Shown one piece after another: positions 1 to 5,967 of a DNA stretch of 11,221 nucleotides. Made by a program: the position numbers and the translations under genes. Numbering within the stretch: the first letter of the stretch is position 1; the number at the start of each line of letters is the position of its first letter. The notes beneath the pieces were generated by a model. That model made no database searches. It saw only the letters and a list, made by a program, of their open reading frames with translations, and was not told the origin of the DNA. Source of the stretch: GCA-002790615 sp964438025 (GTDB taxonomy: Bacteria; Patescibacteriota; Minisyncoccia; Moranbacterales; UBA2206); NCBI GenBank assembly GCA_964438025.1, contig CAYTIK010000027.1, positions 1-11,221 of the forward strand, read 5' to 3'.

Positions 1-1
1 G

Positions 2-376
2 CTTTCCAGTCAAACGGAAGTTTTGCTTTTCTTGAATACCGAAGCGCTTTCACAAGAAGAAACCTTTAAAAAAATTAATGCCGAATATAAAACCAAGCGC
101 GAACGCGCCGGCGTGCGCAAAAGAGTAATCCGCGTCGGGAAAAAACCTGAAAATACTTTCGGACAAAATACCGGCAAATACGCAGAGTTGACGGAAATAA
201 GATATCTGGATAAGCCACTACTGGACTTCAAATCCAGTATTCAAATTTATGACAATAAAATTTCTTATCAAATCATCGATAATGAAAATATCATTTCCAT
301 TTTAATCGAAGATAAAAATATTTATGAGATGCAAAAGATTTTTTTTGAATTTATCTGGAATACACTAGCTAAATAG
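2..376 (+). CDS. TrmB-family transcriptional regulator, C-terminal part (5' end outside window)
   Basis: The frame is open to the left edge and stops at TAG 374-376, so 124 C-terminal residues are visible. The TTG at position 23 is an internal leucine, not a start. The visible part matches the effector/PLD-like C-terminal half of TrmB-type regulators common in Patescibacteria. It has a K-x-K-R-x-x-A-G-V-R-K-R-V stretch, then a strand pattern ending in SIQIYDNKISYQII, an ISILIEDKNI strand and a closing helix EMQKIFFEFIWNTLAK, which resembles the usual 'E..ETQRAIFELAW' ending. The N-terminal winged helix that would bind DNA lies outside the window. Family members normally sense sugars or other small ligands, but no ligand can be deduced here. 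The stop codon lies inside the last codons of the convergent polA, an 8-bp overlap with no terminator between them. Family assignment is by remembered pattern and is fairly firm; function is not known. Confidence 0.72.
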   Translation, partial: LSSQTEVLLFLNTEALSQEETFKKINAEYKTKRERAGVRKRVIRVGKKPENTFGQNTGKYAELTEIRYLDKPLLDFKSSIQIYDNKISYQIIDNENIISILIEDKNIYEMQKIFFEFIWNTLAK

Positions 377-3113
377 CGCCCCAACTATCTCCCACTTTCA
401 CATCCACAATCAATGGAACACTGAGCTTGTAAGCATTTTCCATAATCATTTTAACTTTTTGCGCCACTTCTTTGGCTAAACTTTCTTTCACTTCTAAAAT
501 AATCTCGTCATGGACTTGTAATATTATTTTCACGTCCGGATTATTTTTATAGACCTCATATACCTTAATCATCGCTAGCTTCATAATATCCGCCGCCAAG
601 CCTTGAATGGGCATGTTGATGGCCATCCTTTCGGCCGCGTTTTGCACTTGAAAATTGGAAGAATTTATTTCCGGCAAATAGCGGCGGCGGCCCATCTCCG
701 TTTCCACGTATAAATTTTTCTTGGCCTCTTCTTTAGTTTTGCGCATATAATCCGCAATGCCGGAAAATTTGGCCATATATTCATCGATGAATTTTTTGGC
801 TTCTTCTCTTTCAATGCCCGCACTTTCGGAAAAACCATAGACGCTCATCCCATAAATCACACCGAAATTCAAGGCCTTGGCGCTCCGGCGCATTTTTCCC
901 GACACCTCCGAAAGCGGCACTTTATTGATTTCCGCCGCAGTCGCCCGGTGCACGTCCTCATTTTTCAAAAAAGTCTCCATCATTTTTCGATCCTGGCTCA
1001 CGTGCGCCACCACCCGCAAATCAATTTGCGAATAATCGGCGCTGACTAATTTATAGCCGTCCTCCGCCACAAAGGCCGTGCGTAAAATCTGGCCCAAGTC
1101 GGTTTTGATGGGAATGTTCTGTAAATTCGGATTGGAAGAAGAAAGTCGGCCGGTGGCGGTCACCGCTTGATTAAAATCCGTGTGGATGCGCGAACTTTTA
1201 TCCACAAGGAGAGGCAAAGCGTCAAGGTAGGTCGTTTTTAATTTAAAAATTTCCCGGTATTCTTCTATCTTTTCAATAATCGGACTGGTTTTCCTAATTT
1301 TCAGCAGTTCCCCTGAAGCGGTAGAAAATCCGGTTTTATTTTTTTTCACGCCTTCTGTTGAAATCTGCATTTTCGTAAATAAGACCTCCGCCAATTGTTT
1401 CGGAGAATTGATATTGAATTTGGTTTTCGCTAGTTTATAGATTGTTTCCTCCAGTTTTTTGATTCTTTCCGTTATTTTTTCCGCAATGCCCTGAAAAATT
1501 AAGGTGTTTAATTTAATTCCCTGTATCTCCATGGCCGCTAAAACCTTAACTAACGGCATTTCTAAATTGAGAAAAATATTTTGCAAATTGTTTTTATTTT
1601 TCTGCTCCGAGCTTATTTTTTCAATTTTTTCCACGTATATACTCTTGAGCTTCCAAAGATAATCGGCTTTCTGCGCGGTTTTTTCCCATTTTTTTTCATC
1701 CATTTCGATATCCAGGCCCAATTGCCCGGTTTGATTTGCTTTTTCCATTTCTTCGCCTAATTGTTCCAACACTAAATTTTCCAAATCCGTCTTACCTCCG
1801 GGATTTAAAACATAGGCCGCAATCATAATATCAAAATCTAATCCTTGATAATCTATTCCCAGTCCCTGGAAAATTTGCCAATCATGTTTCAAGTTGTAGC
1901 CAATTTTCTGAATTTCTTTATTTTCCAAAACTCCTTTTAATTTTTTCAGATTATCTTCGGAATATTCTATGAAACTCGCTCGCCCGGTTTTAAAACAAAA
2001 AGCTAGGCCTAAAATCGTGCTATCAAAATATTTGGAGCCGATAGTTTCCAAACTAATAGCTACTTCTTTTTGCTGGCTTAATAATTTTACATATTCATCA
2101 AGCCTCTCTGCTTCTATCTTTTCTAACTTAAAGTCCCTAACTTCTTTAGATTTTTGATTATTGTCTAAAAATTCAGTATGGCTTTCTTTTTTGTTCGTAG
2201 ATTCGTTTTCTGTTCGTAGATTCGTATCGGGTATTCTTTTTATCAAACTAAAAAAATTCAGCTCCTGAAAAAGCGCTACCAATTTTTGCCGGTCGAATTC
2301 GCGCGTGACCGCTTGCTTAAAATCCAACTCCAAAGGAACATCCTTGACGATGGTCGCTAATTTTTTGGACATAAAAGCCAGCATCTTATCGCGCTCCAGC
2401 TTATCTTTCACTGCCCCTTTTATTTCCGCCAAGCGAGTGTAAACATTTTCCAGTGTTTGGTATTTTTGGAGCAGTGCCACAGCGGTTTTTTCGCCAATAC
2501 CTTTAACGCCGGGAATATTATCCGATTGGTCGCCGCGTAAACCCTTATAATCAATCATTTGACTGGCGAGGAGGCCATAGCGCTCTTTCACTGCGGCTTC
2601 GTCGTAAAGCACCGTATCGCTTATCCCTTTACGCAAAGCGTAAACTTGAGTTTTCGGGCTAACTAATTGCAATGTGTCTAAGTCGCCCGTCACAATAATA
2701 TTTTCTACATCATTTATTCTTCCGCCAGCTGGCGGATTCTCCGATTGTCTAACCATCGTACCAATCACATCATCCGCTTCAAAACCTTCTTTTTCATAAA
2801 TTGGAATATTCATCGCCCGTACCATTTCTTTAACGCGGTCAATTTGCGCGTACAGTTCATCCGGCGCTTTGACGCGCGTGGCTTTATATTCTTTGTATTC
2901 CTCGTGCCGAAAAGTCGGCCCCTTCAAATCAAAAGTGGCCAAAATAAAATCCGGTTTAAGATCTTTAATGACTTTAAATAAAACGCTCGAAAATCCATAC
3001 ACCGCATTGACCAACTCGCCTTTTTTGGTCATGAGGGGCGGCAAAGCGTGATACGCCCGGTGAATTAAGGCGTTCCCGTCAATAAGCACCAGTTTTTTTG
3101 GATTTTTTGTCAT
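369..3113 (-). CDS. polA: DNA polymerase I with inactive proofreading domain
   Basis: A family A DNA polymerase of 914 aa from ATG 3113. An in-frame TTG two codons upstream is a less likely start, and no SD is visible. Numbering is from the ATG. Residues 6-300 are the 5' nuclease, with LIDGNALIHRAYH, FRHEEYKEYKATR, EADDVIGT, TGDLDTLQLV and GDQSDNIPGVKGIGEKTA all intact. Residues 335-500 have the 3'-5' exonuclease fold, but metal ligands are lost: the DxE of motif I reads SLE (Ser354, Glu356), NLKHD keeps Asp411, and the motif III Asp is Lys482. Proofreading is therefore probably dead, as in Taq. Residues 520-914 are the polymerase: RRSAKALNFGVIYG (Lys746, Phe750, Tyr754), motif A DYSQIDLR (Asp693; Asp698 where E. 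coli has Glu710) and QVHDE (Asp869, Glu870). Likely roles are gap filling, primer removal and repair. The upstream AAA+ gene ends 18 bp before the ATG, so the two may be co-transcribed. It carries two odd repeat insertions, listed separately. Confidence 0.97.
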   Translation of the reverse strand: MTKNPKKLVLIDGNALIHRAYHALPPLMTKKGELVNAVYGFSSVLFKVIKDLKPDFILATFDLKGPTFRHEEYKEYKATRVKAPDELYAQIDRVKEMVRAMNIPIYEKEGFEADDVIGTMVRQSENPPAGGRINDVENIIVTGDLDTLQLVSPKTQVYALRKGISDTVLYDEAAVKERYGLLASQMIDYKGLRGDQSDNIPGVKGIGEKTAVALLQKYQTLENVYTRLAEIKGAVKDKLERDKMLAFMSKKLATIVKDVPLELDFKQAVTREFDRQKLVALFQELNFFSLIKRIPDTNLRTENESTNKKESHTEFLDNNQKSKEVRDFKLEKIEAERLDEYVKLLSQQKEVAISLETIGSKYFDSTILGLAFCFKTGRASFIEYSEDNLKKLKGVLENKEIQKIGYNLKHDWQIFQGLGIDYQGLDFDIMIAAYVLNPGGKTDLENLVLEQLGEEMEKANQTGQLGLDIEMDEKKWEKTAQKADYLWKLKSIYVEKIEKISSEQKNKNNLQNIFLNLEMPLVKVLAAMEIQGIKLNTLIFQGIAEKITERIKKLEETIYKLAKTKFNINSPKQLAEVLFTKMQISTEGVKKNKTGFSTASGELLKIRKTSPIIEKIEEYREIFKLKTTYLDALPLLVDKSSRIHTDFNQAVTATGRLSSSNPNLQNIPIKTDLGQILRTAFVAEDGYKLVSADYSQIDLRVVAHVSQDRKMMETFLKNEDVHRATAAEINKVPLSEVSGKMRRSAKALNFGVIYGMSVYGFSESAGIEREEAKKFIDEYMAKFSGIADYMRKTKEEAKKNLYVETEMGRRRYLPEINSSNFQVQNAAERMAINMPIQGLAADIMKLAMIKVYEVYKNNPDVKIILQVHDEIILEVKESLAKEVAQKVKMIMENAYKLSVPLIVDVKVGDSWGAI
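2192..2225. repeat. 15-bp direct repeat, 19-bp period, inside polA linker
   Basis: The 15-mer TGTTCGTAGATTCGT occurs at 2192-2206 and again at 2211-2225, separated by 4 bp. It encodes part of the poorly conserved linker between the 5' nuclease and the exonuclease-like domain (TNLRTENESTNK). Because 19 is not a multiple of 3, the two copies are read in different frames. Similar ACGAATCTACGAA-type strings are, from memory, scattered through Patescibacteria genomes. An insertion of such a repeat into a tolerant linker is my inference. Confidence 0.6.
2721..2736. repeat. 16-bp perfect palindrome inside polA 5' nuclease domain
   Basis: TCCGCCAGCTGGCGGA is a perfect 16-bp palindrome. It encodes the PPAGG core of residues N126-R132, which sit between EADDVIGTM and the TGDLD motif. 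E. coli PolI has about seven fewer residues there, so the palindrome coincides with an in-frame insertion into a surface loop. It is GC-rich against an AT-rich background. I recall this palindrome as frequent in Patescibacteria genomes, but that needs a search. Confidence 0.7.
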
Positions 3114-3131
3114 ATACAAATTTTGGTATTT

Positions 3132-4565
3132 TTATATTAACAGAAAATATTTAAGTGGTAGCTTAACAGCATTATTTTCCTTTGAATATTCTAAATCGGA
3201 ATTAGATATAACTAAAGAATACTTGGCATTAACTCTTTGCGCAGTTTTAATAACTTGGCCATAATCTTTTTTTCCAGCGCCAACTTCTATTAAAATTTTT
3301 TGTCTTCCAAATCCGACTACAAAATCTGCCCCGCCTTGAGAACTGTCATATGTGAGTGACGCGCTAATTTTTTTATATAAAAATCTGCTTAAATACATTC
3401 CCACTAAATCTTCCAATAATTTTCCTCGTGAATTTTCAGGAGAAATAATATTTCCAACCATATTGTAATACATAGCGCGAAAAGCTGGAGATGAAAAAAG
3501 ATATTTTGAAGGACTCTTGGCCTGCCCCAGATGAGAAGCATATGGATGAATTCTAATTAATGTTTCCGTGCTTTCTAAAATGTCAAAAATTTCCATAATT
3601 TTTGGACGGCTAATCTCAAAAATTCCGGCTATCTTAGAGAAATTTATTTGATCCATATCGGCCACAGCATACAATATTGCCGGTATTTTTGAAACAATTT
3701 CCGATCCAAATTTTCCGGTTTTAGCCACATCGCTATTTACTATTCTATCGAGTGTTTTATTTATTTGATCATAGACTAAGGCTTCATTTTTGAGGGAAAC
3801 CATAAAGGGAAGCGAACCATATCTGATATATTTATCTATTTCCATTCTTTCAATTCCCGCGTAATAATGATTGACTTTCGGTTCTAATTTTTTAATTTCC
3901 GAAAACAACATTTCCGCCGAATCAGCCGCAAAAATAGCTTGACGCATATCTGAACATAACCCTTTTACTTCAAATTTTCCATATTTTATTTTTAAATACT
4001 CCGTCAAGCTTAGCGGAAACAGTTTTTCATAAATAGTTCGGCGAGCAATATCCGGATTGGCATTCATCGCTAAAGCTGAAGATCCTGTCGCAAAGATAAA
4101 AACTTTATTTGTCCGGTCGTATATGCTTTTTAAAACAATTCCCCATTTTTCGTCATACTGCGCTTCATCAATAAAAAGAAACAGCGGTTTATCTATTTTT
4201 TCAAATGAACTGCCTATAATCTCTTCATAAACAGACAAAACGTCATGCAAATTTAATCCTAGTATCTGAACAATATGATCTGCGGAAATATAAAGACGAT
4301 GGGCGTCAAACAGCCTGGTTTCCCAGTAGGCTTGCGACATCAGTGTGGTCTTGCCCGAACCGCGCAACCCAGTCAAAGTCAGCCAGCGCACAGCCTTATT
4401 GCCTTGCACAAAATCCTCAATATATTTTTTGATTTTTACATAAATATTGCGGGTAGGTTTTTTGTTATTATTTTCATCCAAAACATACGCCCTAGCCCTA
4501 AATTCAGCTTGAGCTAATTGATCATTCAAATAATTAATTATTCTATTTTTTTGCTCGATATTCAT
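3132..4565 (-). CDS. AAA+ ATPase (AAA_14) with DUF4143-like C-terminal domain
   Basis: A 477-aa protein starting at ATG 4565. Residues 55-200 form the ATPase: Walker A GLRGSGKTT (66-74, Lys72), Walker B LFLFIDEAQ (128-136, Asp133, Glu134), a sensor-1-like strand ending in ATGSSA (159-164), a paired Arg at 175-176, and the family signature KLFPLSLTEYL. Residues 300-345 look like a winged helix (INFSKIAGIFEISRPKIMEIFDIL). The C-terminal part has LFSSPAFRAMYYN, GKLLEDLVGMYL, GGADFVV and ILIEVGAG; Glu385, Asp414 and Glu427 could form a PD-(D/E)XK-type site. This architecture is widespread in bacteria and archaea, usually annotated only as 'ATP-binding protein', and has no settled function; a partner-dependent or defence-like role is speculation. 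It lies upstream of polA with an 18-bp gap and has its own strong promoter with a repeated operator-like sequence. No SD is seen before the start. Confidence 0.88.
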   Translation of the reverse strand: MNIEQKNRIINYLNDQLAQAEFRARAYVLDENNNKKPTRNIYVKIKKYIEDFVQGNKAVRWLTLTGLRGSGKTTLMSQAYWETRLFDAHRLYISADHIVQILGLNLHDVLSVYEEIIGSSFEKIDKPLFLFIDEAQYDEKWGIVLKSIYDRTNKVFIFATGSSALAMNANPDIARRTIYEKLFPLSLTEYLKIKYGKFEVKGLCSDMRQAIFAADSAEMLFSEIKKLEPKVNHYYAGIERMEIDKYIRYGSLPFMVSLKNEALVYDQINKTLDRIVNSDVAKTGKFGSEIVSKIPAILYAVADMDQINFSKIAGIFEISRPKIMEIFDILESTETLIRIHPYASHLGQAKSPSKYLFSSPAFRAMYYNMVGNIISPENSRGKLLEDLVGMYLSRFLYKKISASLTYDSSQGGADFVVGFGRQKILIEVGAGKKDYGQVIKTAQRVNAKYSLVISNSDLEYSKENNAVKLPLKYFLLI

Positions 4566-4582
4566 CTGTTTAATAATATTTC

Positions 4583-4636
4583 ATTGTCAATTGTATTTTA
4601 CATTAATCTGCTATTATTGTCAATTGTAATTTACAT
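4583..4636. repeat. Two 21-bp direct repeats overlapping the AAA+ promoter (operator candidate)
   Basis: The segments 4583-4603 and 4616-4636 are identical except at one base (4596 T versus 4629 A). Both begin ATTGTCAATTGTA and end TTTACAT. Their starts are 33 bp apart, about three helical turns, so a protein could bind both on one face of the DNA. One copy contains the -35 box and the other the -10 box. A weaker third match (TTGTCAAAATTTA, 4647-4659) lies 30 bp further on. Control by a repressor, perhaps autoregulation, is inferred. Confidence 0.7.
4595..4623 (-). promoter_or_regulatory. Sigma70-type promoter of the AAA+ ATPase (and possibly polA)
   Basis: On the minus strand a perfect -35 box TTGACA (4623-4618) is followed by a 17-bp spacer and a -10 box TAAAAT (4600-4595), five of six matches to TATAAT. 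Transcription would start near 4588, giving a leader of about 23 nt before ATG 4565. This is the best consensus promoter in the window. Confidence 0.75.
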
Positions 4637-4948
4637 ACAACTCGCTTTGTCAAAATTTAAGCTTATTTAAAGCCATATCTACCTTTTTTCTTTTAATTCT
4701 ATGGATAACTAAAAAAGCGACTTATCGCCGCCTTATACTACTTTATAATAATAACTTTGATATCATTTCAGCTTAAAAGTAAAAATACCCACATTTATGG
4801 AATCAAGGTTAATTAAATTAAAATATATATTTAAATATGTATTTCTACTTTACGCCAAAAACCGCATAAAATCAATCGTAATTTCTCATTTATATCATAA
4901 TCCGACAACCGTCAGAAAATGATACATTTTTAAAATCAACATAAAAGC
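4637..4948. other. AT-rich intergenic spacer with no gene seen
   Basis: The stretch between the AAA+ promoter repeats and the terminator of the small-gene unit holds no ORF with a start and SD on either strand and no tRNA-like fold that I can see. It is very AT-rich, especially 4811-4850. A short hairpin GCGA-CTTA-TCGC (4717-4728) beside an A6 run could be a weak leftward terminator but has only four firm pairs. Confidence 0.5.
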
Positions 4949-4978
4949 AAAAAAAAGGCAGAAATGGTTTTTCCCGCC
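4949..4978 (-). terminator. Rho-independent terminator of the small-gene unit
   Basis: Read leftward, GGCGG (4978-4974) pairs with CTGCC (4961-4957) including one G-U pair. The stem may extend by AAA/TTT past a bulged G. Eight T residues (4956-4949) follow at once. It lies just past the stop of the 76-aa gene at 4983 and so fits as its terminator. Confidence 0.65.
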
Positions 4979-4982
4979 CCTT

Positions 4983-5213
4983 TTAAAAAGCGTTGGTTAA
5001 CATATTTCTCACGATAGCCCTGGCTTGAATGGGAAATGAAAGCCTTACTTCCTCTAATCTTCGCTGTTTCTCTATGCTCAACTGTCCGCTATTATGTTCC
5101 GTCAAGCATTTTAAACAAATACTCAAAAAAACGGTTTTTTCATCGTAACAAACATTTATATGGCGAATGTCTTCAATTATAAAATATCCACCACATGCTT
5201 TGCAATCGCGCAC
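4983..5213 (-). CDS. Small Cys-rich (zinc-ribbon-like) protein of unknown function, 76 aa
   Basis: The start is GTG 5213, chosen because AAAGGAG lies 7 nt upstream. I do not recognise the protein. The N-terminal half has two CxxC knuckles, C4-KA-C7 and C33-LK-C36, with H18, C22 and H40 nearby, a layout that would suit one bound zinc ion. The C-terminal half (47-76) is a basic predicted helix ending QARAIVRNMLTNAF. It follows the 47-aa gene by 18 bp, and the two share an SD-led layout and a similar C-terminal motif (VRNMLT here, VRNVLT there), so they are probably co-transcribed and perhaps related in function. A terminator follows directly. A nucleic-acid-binding or adaptor role would be usual for so small a zinc-ribbon protein but is only a guess. 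The strong SD and the terminator make a real gene likely. Confidence 0.75.
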   Translation of the reverse strand: MRDCKACGGYFIIEDIRHINVCYDEKTVFLSICLKCLTEHNSGQLSIEKQRRLEEVRLSFPIQARAIVRNMLTNAF

Positions 5214-5220
5214 AGAACGT

Positions 5221-5227
5221 CTCCTTT
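5221..5227 (-). promoter_or_regulatory. Ribosome binding site of the 76-aa gene
   Basis: AAAGGAG on the minus strand ends 7 nt before GTG 5213. It decides the GTG as start. Most larger genes in this window have no such site. Confidence 0.8.
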
Positions 5228-5231
5228 CTTT

Positions 5232-5375
5232 TTAAAATATTTTGGCCTGCTTTTTAGTTAAAACATTCCTCACCACTTCTCTAATAACGTTTAATAGGCA
5301 CTCCCTTGCATCAACCCTGCTAATTGCCCACCAGCATTTTGCATCTCGCCACCACCAATAAAATTTAGTTCTCAT
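5232..5375 (-). CDS. Trp-rich 47-aa protein of unknown function
   Basis: A short frame of 47 codons from ATG 5375 to TAA 5232, preceded by AAAGGAG with a 5-nt gap. The N-terminus MRTKFYWWWRDAKCWW packs five tryptophans, aromatic neighbours and basic residues into 16 positions. The rest is a helix-like segment with one Cys, ending IREVVRNVLTKKQAKIF. The ending resembles that of the 76-aa protein 18 bp downstream (R-x-[IV]-V-R-N-[MV]-L-T in both). It lies 68 bp past tsaE and could be read from the tsaE transcript or its own promoter; I see no clear -35/-10 pair. Possible roles are a membrane-active or interface-seeking peptide, a Trp-sensing leader peptide, or a partner of the 76-aa protein. 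The five TGG codons would suit attenuation, but the following gene is not a recognised Trp enzyme. The SD and complete frame support a real gene; function is unknown. Confidence 0.68.
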   Translation of the reverse strand: MRTKFYWWWRDAKCWWAISRVDARECLLNVIREVVRNVLTKKQAKIF

Positions 5376-5380
5376 GTTAG

Positions 5381-5387
5381 CTCCTTT
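5381..5387 (-). promoter_or_regulatory. Ribosome binding site of the 47-aa gene
   Basis: AAAGGAG on the minus strand ends 5 nt before ATG 5375. It is the main support for calling so short a frame as a gene. Confidence 0.75.
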
Positions 5388-5407
5388 CATTAAAACATGT
5401 TGACCTA

Positions 5408-5426
5408 CTTTTTAAGCCTTAAAAAG
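5408..5426. promoter_or_regulatory. 19-bp near-perfect palindrome upstream of the small-gene pair
   Basis: CTTTTTAAG-C-CTTAAAAAG is a 9-1-9 inverted repeat between the tsaE stop (5444) and the 47-aa gene start (5375). A one-base centre is poor for an RNA hairpin but typical of a dimeric repressor site. An alternative is a weak AT-rich hairpin separating tsaE from the small genes. No binding protein can be named. Confidence 0.45.
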
Positions 5427-5443
5427 AACTATCCGCTTTATTT

Positions 5444-5917
5444 TTATTTGAAAACTATTTTTCTTTTTTCTTTTCCTTCCCAGGAAAAATTTATCCACTG
5501 CGCATTGGCAGGAATGATTTTTTTAATTCTTTCCGCCCATTCGACCACGATTAAATTATCCGGTTGATTTATAATCTCTTCCCAGCCTAAATTTAAAATA
5601 TCTTTTTCTTTAATTCTGTATGCGTCTACATGATAAATATTTTGTACTTGGAGGTTTGTTTTTTGGGATTTGTTTGTGCTTTGTTTTTTGCGTTTTGTGT
5701 TTTTTTTCTTATACTCTTTCATAATCACAAAAGTCGGACTGGTGTATGGTCTCTCAATACCTAACTCTTTGAGTATTCCTTGTACAAAAGTTGTTTTGCC
5801 CGAACCCAGATCTCCTGAAAGACAAATGATTTGCCCGGGAATTAATTTTTCTGCTAATTCTTGGCCGAGTTTTTGTGTTTCTTTAAAACTTTGAGTGAAG
5901 ATTGTTTGCATAGTCAT
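5444..5917 (-). CDS. tsaE: tRNA t6A biosynthesis ATPase TsaE
   Basis: A 157-aa P-loop protein of the TsaE (YjeE) family, the cytosolic ATPase that works with TsaB, TsaD and TsaC to place threonylcarbamoyl on A37 of ANN-decoding tRNAs. Visible features are Walker A SGDLGSGKTTF (34-44, Lys41), the switch-like TSPTFVIMKEY (59-69), IYHVDAYRI (94-102, Asp98), LGWEEI and VVEWAERI (124-131, Glu126, Trp127). The start at ATG 5917 is followed two codons later by another ATG (5911); neither has an SD. With the second, a TAATAT box would sit 6 nt upstream and suggest a leaderless message. Residues 71-91 are a Lys/Asn/Gln/Ser-rich insert not found in typical TsaE, listed separately. TsaB and TsaD are not nearby. 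It diverges from the DHH-fold gene across an inverted repeat. Confidence 0.95.
   Translation of the reverse strand: MTMQTIFTQSFKETQKLGQELAEKLIPGQIICLSGDLGSGKTTFVQGILKELGIERPYTSPTFVIMKEYKKKNTKRKKQSTNKSQKTNLQVQNIYHVDAYRIKEKDILNLGWEEIINQPDNLIVVEWAERIKKIIPANAQWINFSWEGKEKRKIVFK
5645..5707. repeat. Low-complexity A/C-rich insertion inside tsaE
   Basis: On the coding (minus) strand this stretch is made almost wholly of A and C, with repeated ACAAA-type words and a run like ACAAATCCCAAAAAAC. It encodes residues 71-91, an unconserved basic and polar insert between the switch region and the YHVDAYR motif. The insert keeps the frame. Similar strings occur, from memory, between Patescibacteria genes, so expansion of a simple repeat into the gene is inferred. 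Confidence 0.55.
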
Positions 5918-5967
5918 ATATTAGATTAAAAATAAAGAAAAGAGAAATGCCCAAATTCCGATGTTTG

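Noticed and set aside
3114..3119. TTG start for polA two codons upstream of the ATG
   Set aside because: The ATG at 3113 starts the conserved part equally well and is the commoner start; neither has an SD.
4583..4659. CRISPR-like reading of the repeats at 4583-4659
   Set aside because: There are only two good copies, 12-bp gaps, promoter boxes inside the repeats and no cas genes.
4711..4728. Hairpin GCGA-CTTA-TCGC beside an A6 run as a leftward terminator
   Set aside because: It has only four firm pairs, and a stronger terminator lies nearer the gene at 4949-4978.
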